DNA of 5,411 nt from contig JAFNUQ010000251.1 of the NCBI GenBank assembly GCA_017383945.1, forward strand, positions 1 to 5,411, in the 5' to 3' direction. Positions within the stretch are counted from its first letter, which is position 1. The number at the start of each line of letters is the position of its first letter. The position numbers and the translations under genes were made by a program. This document shows positions 1 through 5,411 of this stretch, piece by piece. This DNA is from Bacteroidales bacterium (lineage in GTDB: Bacteria; Bacteroidota; Bacteroidia; Bacteroidales; UBA932). The notes below the pieces were generated by a model. It ran no database searches. It was not told the origin of the DNA and saw only the letters and a program-made list of their open reading frames with translations.

Positions 1-439
1 AAGACTTTGAAGCAAGATAACGACAAGCGTCCTCTACCGGCACCCAAGGACCGCCAAATGGCCATCCGGAAGCATTGGCAAGGTCAACGCCCATATCTCT
101 TGACTCAGCGCCCTTGAGGGTATATTCAAAGAGATCCATCCATTCAGGAGTAAGGTAATCAATAAACTGATCATCATATCCCTTTGCTCCATAGATAGTT
201 GTCACCTCGACACCACCAAGATTCGCCTCGCTATAGGAGTTGAGCATATCATCGATATCCGACTGTCCTACAGCACTTGCAGGCCACCACCAGCGGGTCC
301 AAGGCTTGTTTTGTCTTGTAATTTCAGGCCAACTAAGCTCACCTGTCTCAGCCACCTTATCTGCCTGTCCGCAGCTCATTGCACCAGCCAGCACAAGAGC
401 AAACGCGAATAAGCGGAAAATTGTTTTAGTTTTGGTCAT
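1..439 (-). CDS. GH106-type alpha-L-rhamnosidase, lipoprotein (N-terminal part; runs off left edge)
   Basis: I translated this by hand from the ATG at 439-437; the frame stays open for 146 codons to the window edge, so only the N-terminus is present. Residues 1-23 form a lipoprotein signal peptide: basic start (MTKTK), hydrophobic core around residues 7-21, and lipobox AMSC with the lipidated Cys at 23. The mature part has the opening signature I associate with glycoside hydrolase family 106: KPWTRWWWPASAV (45-57), then LGGVEVTTIYGAKG (74-87), YLTPEWMDLF (95-104) and the glycine-rich ASGWPFGGPWV (123-133). GH106 enzymes remove terminal alpha-L-rhamnose from pectic rhamnogalacturonan and similar glycans. 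Full-length members are roughly 900-1100 residues, so most of the protein, including the catalytic acids, lies outside. It would sit in the periplasm or at the outer membrane. The start is 20 bases after the preceding stop, which suggests co-transcription. The family call rests on remembered motifs, not an alignment; exact substrate is unknown. Confidence 0.85.
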   Translation of the reverse strand, partial: MTKTKTIFRLFAFALVLAGAMSCGQADKVAETGELSWPEITRQNKPWTRWWWPASAVGQSDIDDMLNSYSEANLGGVEVTTIYGAKGYDDQFIDYLTPEWMDLFEYTLKGAESRDMGVDLANASGWPFGGPWVPVEDACRYLASKS

Positions 440-459
440 ATTCAGCGGTTATTTATAGT

Positions 460-2544
460 TTATGGGAGAGGCTTGATTCCTTCCCAACGCACATTCCAAG
501 TGCCATCCTTAGGGAAGCCAGGATTCTCGATTTCGCATCCATCCCAACCAGCACACATAAGAGCAACAGCTGTGAGAAGACCGCCATTACCAGGAAGGTA
601 GCAACGAAGACGATCATCCTGATAGTTGTGACCATTTGGAAGGTAGGTGTTGGTGCGCTGATCCATCAAGATAGCATTGATAGCCTTCTCTGGCTCACCT
701 ACTCTTACTGCATTCATACAAGTTGTAGGGAAATCCCAGCCCCAGGTCTCATCCCAGTTCCAATTGTCATAAACCCAGTCAAAGGTATTCTTCATAATCT
801 CAGGATCAACCTGCTCTGTCTGAGGGAGTACACCCACAGCAGCAAGCACTGCCATATGGTCTGAATACATCTTGATAGTCTTGTAGGTATCAGGCTCGCT
901 CTCTGCTGCGAGATAGAGACCATCCTTGTGAGCAAGCTTAGATAGCTTAGAGATGATTGTATCCCACTCAGGATTTCTCTCAAGACCCTGACGTTCTCTC
1001 CAAAGCTGAGCAGTGCTCAAGCCGAAATGCCAGTATGAAAGTTCATAAGGTGGGTTAATGGTTTTAGCCGCCTGAAGAGTCTCCTGTGCAGCGATACATC
1101 CCTTGAGGATATAACGATCGTTAGCCTCGTCATATACAACGTAATCAGCCATAAATTCAGCGGTAGCCTCGATAAGATGTGCATATTCCTTAATGAACTC
1201 ATCTGAAGGATTTGCTCTATAATAAAGCTCAGCAAGATAGATGATATGTGGCTGCTGCCAGATGAGGAAAGAGCCCACATTTGATGGAGCCTCACGACCT
1301 GAAGGATCAGTCATCTTCATCCAACGAACGCCCTCAAATCCCTGGCGTTCAGCAATATAGCGAGCAACATGCTCAGTATCCTTGTACCAAGGAAGCACGC
1401 GAGCGAGAATATCCTCGTGTCCCCAGAGAGGGAAGTGAGACTCGTGCCACCAGATCATCTCCATATGAGGCTTGCCAAACCAAGAATTATAGGTAAGACC
1501 AGTCTCCTGTGGAGGATAGATACCGGCACTGTTGATTGCAAGCAAATACTGGCTGAGCACAACTCTTCTCTCGAGCTCAGCTGCGCGAGGATCGGTACAA
1601 TCGCTGAAATCCACTACACCGCCCTCAAGCCAGAACTTGTTCCAGTAGGCCTTAGCTGTCGCAAATGCACCCTCAGCCACGATTGGCTCGGAAGCCATCT
1701 GCTCAGGAGCAAATTCAGCAGTAAAATTCCAGCTGCCGCTCTTTGGAGTCAGCACAAGGCGGTTGCGGCCTACCTGCTCGAGGTCAGCGCCTGAGTGAGT
1801 AAGCTTGACATAGTATACGGTCTCGTCGAGAGTGCGCTTGATAACTGAAACGCCATCAGCACTTGAAACAATCTCAGTGAGGTGGTCCTCATCTCTACCC
1901 CAATCCTGGGCATCGTCAGAGTGACCACCTGTAGGGTAAGCAAATCTGACAACCACAGGAAGCACTGACTTGCTCTTGATATTGGCAGCAACAACGTCAG
2001 CATCTGCTGCTACAGCTGTCTCAACCTCAACCTTGACACCGTCATACTTGAATGTAGAGTTGATGACGCCATCCATCATATCAAGAGTCTGATCGATATC
2101 TGTGATGCGCTCTGCAGCCAATCCGTCAAAACCGATAACACCAAGGTGAAGACGGTGAGGGTTGACTCTATACCAGTCAGAAGCAGCCTTTCCACGACCT
2201 TCCTTGAGCTGGCAAGCATAAGACTCGTCATGATCACGACCGAAATTGTAGGTCTTGAGAGTCTCCTCAAACTTGAGATCCATCGGGTTATCAAAGCTGT
2301 GCCATCCCCAATGTGACTGAGTTCCTAGTGGCACACCATCAGCATACATCTCAGGGAACGTCTGCAGACCGGTAACATCAGCGGTAAATGCAAAGTTACC
2401 ATTACCGACTGTCAATGAAGCGAGGTTGTCGATGCTCGTAATGTGTGGGTTGTTACGAGCAACAAGGGCCTCTCTGTCTATACCTTTATCTCCACAAGAG
2501 ACAAGGACAGACATAGCCATAAGCATAATGAGTAAACGTTTCAT
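460..2544 (-). CDS. Lipoprotein resembling (alpha/alpha)6-barrel (six-hairpin) glycosidases; substrate unknown
   Basis: This is a 694-residue protein. Residues 1-17 are a lipoprotein signal peptide (MKRLL, hydrophobic core, lipobox LVSC, Cys17). The following GDKGIDRE is not a clear acidic surface-export signal, so a periplasmic location is as likely as the cell surface. An N-terminal, probably beta-rich region (about 30-310) opens with LTVGNGNFAFTADVTGLQTF (44-63) and contains WGWHSF (79-84). From about 320 to 665 the sequence looks like an (alpha/alpha)6 barrel of the GH65/GH15 (clan GH-L) or GH95 type, with WFGKPHMEMIWWHESHFPLW (355-374), WMKMTDPSGREAP (408-420), IWQQPH (428-433), AAQETLQAAKTINPPYELSYW (near 485-505) and PGNGGLL (651-657). 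Possible catalytic acids are Glu368, Glu487 and Glu501, but this is inference. I recognise this type as recurring in Bacteroidetes, actinobacterial and fungal genomes as six-hairpin glycosidase-like proteins, but cannot assign a GH family or activity. Its GH106 neighbour suggests action on rhamnose-containing glycans. The start lies 19 bases after nrdG; the leader has no Shine-Dalgarno. Confidence 0.85.
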   Translation of the reverse strand: MKRLLIMLMAMSVLVSCGDKGIDREALVARNNPHITSIDNLASLTVGNGNFAFTADVTGLQTFPEMYADGVPLGTQSHWGWHSFDNPMDLKFEETLKTYNFGRDHDESYACQLKEGRGKAASDWYRVNPHRLHLGVIGFDGLAAERITDIDQTLDMMDGVINSTFKYDGVKVEVETAVAADADVVAANIKSKSVLPVVVRFAYPTGGHSDDAQDWGRDEDHLTEIVSSADGVSVIKRTLDETVYYVKLTHSGADLEQVGRNRLVLTPKSGSWNFTAEFAPEQMASEPIVAEGAFATAKAYWNKFWLEGGVVDFSDCTDPRAAELERRVVLSQYLLAINSAGIYPPQETGLTYNSWFGKPHMEMIWWHESHFPLWGHEDILARVLPWYKDTEHVARYIAERQGFEGVRWMKMTDPSGREAPSNVGSFLIWQQPHIIYLAELYYRANPSDEFIKEYAHLIEATAEFMADYVVYDEANDRYILKGCIAAQETLQAAKTINPPYELSYWHFGLSTAQLWRERQGLERNPEWDTIISKLSKLAHKDGLYLAAESEPDTYKTIKMYSDHMAVLAAVGVLPQTEQVDPEIMKNTFDWVYDNWNWDETWGWDFPTTCMNAVRVGEPEKAINAILMDQRTNTYLPNGHNYQDDRLRCYLPGNGGLLTAVALMCAGWDGCEIENPGFPKDGTWNVRWEGIKPLP

Positions 2545-2563
2545 ATTATAGTTATTTTGTTGA

Positions 2564-3019
2564 TTACTGTTTTCTCCAGAATCGAGAAGTTATATCTTGT
2601 TTCTTATAATAAAGCCTCTGGTTGGTTGTAGGAGAGTTGAGCGGTCCGAATTCCTCAATATATGGACCTACCTTGACATAGTCAAAAATCTCATAAAACT
2701 CATCCTCAACTTCAGTGCGTCCAGAATATATCGCAAGCTCCAGATGATGATAACTCTGCCTGATCTCCCTGGCAAGATTCAATAACGCCTCAAGGTCATT
2801 CCCCTCCCCTAAAAAAAGAAAGCAATTAACACCGAAATTACTATCAATCAGCGATTTAACAACAGCAAAGTTCAGCTCATCGCCTATATTTGTTCTCAAG
2901 AAAGGAGAGTGGCATCCTATGCAAGAGCCCTGGCAGTTGGAAATTTCCACCGCCAGGGTCACTTTGCCAGGTATTTCTTCTAAGACTATTTCTGTGAGTC
3001 TCGGGAGATATTTGATCAT
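2564..3019 (-). CDS. nrdG: Anaerobic ribonucleoside-triphosphate reductase-activating protein (radical SAM)
   Basis: At 151 residues the protein has the usual size for NrdG. It is a cytosolic radical-SAM activase that uses a [4Fe-4S] cluster and S-adenosylmethionine to place the glycyl radical on NrdD. The cluster-binding motif is visible as C29-x3-C33-x2-C36, in the stretch ISNCQGSCIGCHSP (26-39). Further family landmarks are LGEGND (70-75) at the place of the usual GGE/GGD SAM-binding motif, YSG (98-100), DYVKVGPY (113-120) and SPTTNQRLYY (129-138), the last two being typical of Bacteroidetes NrdG. The ATG begins 3 bases after the nrdD stop (TAACAGATG), so translational coupling is likely, and activase and target would be made together. 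The initial MIKYLPRLTEIVLEEIPG matches the normal N-terminus, which supports this start. The region is A/T-richer than its neighbours by eye, but nothing suggests it is broken. Confidence 0.95.
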   Translation of the reverse strand: MIKYLPRLTEIVLEEIPGKVTLAVEISNCQGSCIGCHSPFLRTNIGDELNFAVVKSLIDSNFGVNCFLFLGEGNDLEALLNLAREIRQSYHHLELAIYSGRTEVEDEFYEIFDYVKVGPYIEEFGPLNSPTTNQRLYYKKQDITSRFWRKQ

Positions 3020-3022
3020 CTG

Positions 3023-5227
3023 TTAGTCATTCATCTTAGGTGAATAGAATCTCACTTCAGCCTCTTTCTGACGTGGTTCTGCAAATGAAGAAACTCTCTT
3101 GAGGTATCCGATCACTCTTGTGAGGTAGTCAAGGTTTGTACTTCCGCACTTAGGGCACTTCTTCAATGTATCCTTGTTGATGTGACCACAGTCGTTGCAG
3201 ACAGTATTACATACATTGAAAGTAAAGTAGTTTGTTCCATAGTGAGCGGCAACATTGAGAAGCTGACGATATTGCTCCTTGCTGAGGTGCTCCTCAAGGT
3301 TCATATGGAGAGCCGAACCACCATCAAGATACTTCACAAAGTCCTCACCATGAAGCTTGAACTTATCAATGATAGAAACCTCTGTATCCTCTGGATTATA
3401 GAAGTATGAGCTGTAGAGATTGTGCTTGTCTGACACAAAATAGCCATCCTTCTTGTCCCACTTGTAGTTCTTTGCTGCAAGGTTCTCTGCAGGAACAAAC
3501 TCAGTGTTGAACATTGCATCAGCGGTACGATCCTTTCTGTTTGAGATATTGATAGTCTCAAGCACAGTGTTTACAAAATCGCCGTACTCAGGATTTGGAG
3601 ATATCTTCAGACCAAGGAATTCAGCAGCCTCAGTCAAACCATTGACACCGATTGTGAGGTACTGCTTCTTCATATCGATGAAGCCTGCATTGTAGACATC
3701 AAGCATATCTGCCTTGAGGAAGTCCTTGATGATCTCATTGAATGCGATCTGGTACTTGTGCACTCTCTCAGTCACATCTGTAAGAGCCCTGTTGATGTAG
3801 TTTGTATAAAGATCATCCTTATCGTAGAAGTTTGACTGCAGATTGAGTGGCTTGCCCTCAGGAAGCGACACGCCTCTGCGCTCACGGAAATATCTTCTCA
3901 CAGCATCCTGGATGAGACGGTTAAGGTTGATGGTCATCACAGACTTAGAACCAGTAGCCACAGATGCAGTACCCATAGAATACTGGTGAGTTGTGATGTT
4001 GTGATCCTTATCGCTATCCTCAAGATCCTTGAGCGAATTTCTCAAGCGGCAGCAAGAGCTGAGCGAATCCGGGCTGTTTGAGATATAGCAGAAGAAGCTA
4101 TGGCCCTTTGACCACATCTCAGCAGTAAAGTCAGCATAATCTCTATCGAGGTAATCATCACCGCCATCTGTAAGGAGAGCCATTGTCTCCACAGGGAAGG
4201 TGAGGATATACTTGGTTCTCTCCTGGTTGAACCAGTTCATGAAATGTTTCTGAAGCCAATCCAGAGTCTCCCACTTAGGCTCAGAACCATCAGGGAAACG
4301 GAAGTCGCCAAACACACCCTTGAAGTAGTTCTTGTCAAAATAACTGATATTCCAGAATACTGTCTGGTAGCCTCTGTTGCCGGCAGGCATATTCATCGAG
4401 TGGATAACCTGCTGGAAGTAGTTGTCGATTACCTTCACGAGAGTACGTCCCTTGGCATTGAGTTCAACCACGTCATCAAGATGCTCGAGGTAGTCATCAC
4501 CATAGTCCTTGCGGATAAAGTAATCCATATACATCAAGAACTCAGGGGTTGCAACAGCACCCATGAACTGTGATGAAACAGAATAAACGAGATTGATGAA
4601 CTCACCGCAGAAAGACTTGAGATCGGTAGGAGCGATAGACACGCCACCGAGCTCCTTCAAACCGCTGATGAGGAAAGGATACATCGAGATAGCCACACAA
4701 TATGGGAAGCCAGGAGTACCGCTCTCGTCGTGCTTATACAGGATATGTGTATCAAGATCCTTGAGATACTGGTCTGCAAGAGCTCTTCCATAAAGACTCT
4801 TGATCTTGTCACACATAATGTAACGGTTCTGCTTGATATTATTTTCCTTGTAGAGCTCGTTACCAAGAGTCACGATATTCTTGCGTGTGACGTTGGCATT
4901 TGAGTCAAACTTAGAACCTGTTGCAGCGTTGGAAGCCACGATATAATATTTGATAAAGTCTCTCTTCTTGCGAAGGTCGACATCTGCATCAAACTTAGCG
5001 ATATAAGCGTGTGCAACTCGCTTATTGATAGACATAAGGGACTCCTCTACCTGACGACGGATCTCAGCGCTGGTAATGCCCTCATAGATGTAGAGATTAT
5101 TGATGATAGACACTACGATAGCGTCCTCGCAATACTCTCCGGCAGATTGATAGGCCTGGTGTATGCCTCGGGCAAGTTTAGCCTTGTCAAACTCTTCAAA
5201 TTGGCCATTAGTTTTACGTACTTCCAT
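3023..5227 (-). CDS. nrdD: Anaerobic (class III) ribonucleoside-triphosphate reductase
   Basis: This 734-residue enzyme, full length for the family, reduces ribonucleoside triphosphates to deoxyribonucleotides without oxygen, using a glycyl radical. Residues 1 to about 90 are an ATP-cone, the allosteric domain sensing ATP versus dATP (MEVRKTNGQFEEFD start; motif around 50-75). The 10-stranded alpha/beta barrel follows: YCVAI with Cys177, PAGNRGYQTVFWNISYFD (281-298), FPVETMALLT (344-353), and SSCCRL (390-395), whose Cys392/393 pair should include the thiyl-radical cysteine. LTIGVNGLTEAAEFLGL (524-540) is also classic NrdD. Near the C-terminus a zinc site (C677-x2-C680 and C691-x2-C694) precedes the glycyl-radical motif RVIGYL (704-709), with the radical on Gly707. 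All expected catalytic elements are present. Whether formate or a thioredoxin-like protein is the reductant cannot be settled here. nrdG follows after 3 bases, as expected. The start is the only sensible one: the ATP-cone begins immediately after it. Confidence 0.97.
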   Translation of the reverse strand: MEVRKTNGQFEEFDKAKLARGIHQAYQSAGEYCEDAIVVSIINNLYIYEGITSAEIRRQVEESLMSINKRVAHAYIAKFDADVDLRKKRDFIKYYIVASNAATGSKFDSNANVTRKNIVTLGNELYKENNIKQNRYIMCDKIKSLYGRALADQYLKDLDTHILYKHDESGTPGFPYCVAISMYPFLISGLKELGGVSIAPTDLKSFCGEFINLVYSVSSQFMGAVATPEFLMYMDYFIRKDYGDDYLEHLDDVVELNAKGRTLVKVIDNYFQQVIHSMNMPAGNRGYQTVFWNISYFDKNYFKGVFGDFRFPDGSEPKWETLDWLQKHFMNWFNQERTKYILTFPVETMALLTDGGDDYLDRDYADFTAEMWSKGHSFFCYISNSPDSLSSCCRLRNSLKDLEDSDKDHNITTHQYSMGTASVATGSKSVMTINLNRLIQDAVRRYFRERRGVSLPEGKPLNLQSNFYDKDDLYTNYINRALTDVTERVHKYQIAFNEIIKDFLKADMLDVYNAGFIDMKKQYLTIGVNGLTEAAEFLGLKISPNPEYGDFVNTVLETINISNRKDRTADAMFNTEFVPAENLAAKNYKWDKKDGYFVSDKHNLYSSYFYNPEDTEVSIIDKFKLHGEDFVKYLDGGSALHMNLEEHLSKEQYRQLLNVAAHYGTNYFTFNVCNTVCNDCGHINKDTLKKCPKCGSTNLDYLTRVIGYLKRVSSFAEPRQKEAEVRFYSPKMND

Positions 5228-5274
5228 TGATATATTTAATTTTAATTATTCTAAATAAAGAAGGTAATCAGAAA

Positions 5275-5282
5275 CAAAATTA
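5275..5282 (-). promoter_or_regulatory. Candidate Bacteroidetes -7 promoter element for nrdD
   Basis: Read on the minus strand this is TAATTTTG, an exact match to the TAnnTTTG -7 consensus of the Bacteroidetes primary sigma factor. It would put the transcription start about 40 bases before the nrdD ATG at 5227. The -33 element is weak: the nearest TTTG (5300-5297) lies 14 bases away, closer than the usual 19-21. The leader to nrdD is very A/T-rich and lacks a Shine-Dalgarno sequence, normal for this phylum. Confidence 0.45.
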
Positions 5283-5321
5283 AGCATATTGGCACTCAAA
5301 AAATAATATATACACGGCAAG

Positions 5322-5352
5322 TTATCAACAAGTTTTCCACATCAGTTGATAA
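5322..5352. promoter_or_regulatory. Cluster of three DnaA-box-like 9-mers upstream of nrdD
   Basis: Three 9-mers resemble the DnaA box TTATCCACA. They are TTATCAACA (5322-5330, plus strand, one mismatch), TTTTCCACA (5333-5341, plus strand, one mismatch) and TTATCAACT (5352-5344, minus strand, two mismatches). Their left ends are exactly 11 bases apart, about one helical turn, so bound proteins would lie on one DNA face. The outer two also make an 8-base inverted repeat, TTATCAAC/GTTGATAA, with a 15-base spacer. The cluster lies about 55-85 bases upstream of the inferred nrdD transcription start. It could be a DnaA-responsive control site, part of an origin, or an operator for another dimeric regulator. 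Binding is inferred, not shown. Confidence 0.45.
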
Positions 5353-5358
5353 TATGGC

Positions 5359-5390
5359 TTTGAAGGCAATTTCGCTGATTATTTACTTTG
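5359..5390 (+). promoter_or_regulatory. Possible divergent (rightward) Bacteroidetes promoter
   Basis: TTTG at 5359-5362 is followed after 20 bases by TTACTTTG at 5383-5390, which matches TAnnTTTG at all fixed positions but one. Spacing fits the -33/-7 arrangement of Bacteroidetes. It would drive a rightward gene starting beyond the window. In such A/T-rich DNA this could arise by chance, and no gene is visible to the right to support it. Confidence 0.25.
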
Positions 5391-5411
5391 ATTAATTAAA
5401 TAATGTTAGTA

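Noticed and set aside
453..460. AACTATAA (minus strand) occurs in the leaders of both lipoprotein genes (453-460 and 2546-2553)
   Set aside because: The distance to the start codon differs (13 versus 1 base) and the 8-mer is A/T-rich, so chance is a sufficient explanation.
1369..1794. 141-codon open frame on the plus strand
   Set aside because: It lies wholly opposite the glycosidase-like gene, whose product has coherent family motifs throughout; the plus-strand translation has no recognisable motif and is a shadow.
2545..2563. Possible terminator between nrdG and the glycosidase-like gene
   Set aside because: The 19-base gap has no self-complementary stem and no T-run in the transcript direction.
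2631..2819. NrdG has LGEG in place of the usual GGE/GGD SAM-binding motif
   Set aside because: The central Gly-Glu is kept and, as far as I remember, Bacteroidetes NrdG proteins often read this way, so it does not suggest an inactive protein.
4244..4573. 109-codon open frame on the plus strand
   Set aside because: It is antisense to the conserved catalytic barrel of nrdD and its translation resembles no protein I know.
5301..5316. Possible NrdR box around ATATAT
   Set aside because: Only the A/T core fits acaCwAtATaTwGtgt; the flanking C and G are missing, and NrdR sites normally come in pairs about three helical turns apart, with no second one seen.

Overview
The window looks like a piece of a Bacteroidales-type chromosome, from an anaerobic, saccharolytic gut or rumen-like bacterium. 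Three things point there. The anaerobic class III ribonucleotide reductase pair is of the Bacteroidetes kind. There are SusD-neighbourhood-style lipoprotein glycosidases with short Cys-type signal peptides. The leaders are A/T-rich and lack Shine-Dalgarno sequences, and one contains a TAnnTTTG-type promoter element typical of Bacteroidetes. The genus cannot be fixed from the sequence alone.

All four genes lie on the minus strand and read leftward from about 5227 to the left edge. In transcription order they are nrdD (5227-3023, anaerobic ribonucleoside-triphosphate reductase), nrdG (3019-2564, its radical-SAM activase), a 694-residue lipoprotein resembling (alpha/alpha)6-barrel glycosidases (2544-460), and the first 146 codons of a GH106-type alpha-L-rhamnosidase lipoprotein that runs off the left edge (439-1). 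The gaps are only 3, 19 and 20 bases, with no visible terminator and no convincing internal promoter, so the four could be one transcript. nrdD and nrdG make deoxynucleotides without oxygen. The two lipoproteins belong to breakdown of rhamnose-containing plant or microbial glycans. The housekeeping pair probably abuts the edge of a polysaccharide utilisation locus.

The right end (5228-5411) is an A/T-rich intergenic stretch with no gene in view. It holds a candidate leftward -7 element for nrdD and a possible rightward promoter. Between them are three DnaA-box-like 9-mers at exact 11-base steps (5322-5352), whose outer two form an 8-base inverted repeat. This cluster is the most interesting non-coding signal. 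It could be a regulatory site linking deoxynucleotide synthesis to replication initiation, or part of a replication origin just off the right edge. I saw no RNA genes, mobile elements, CRISPR arrays or broken genes.
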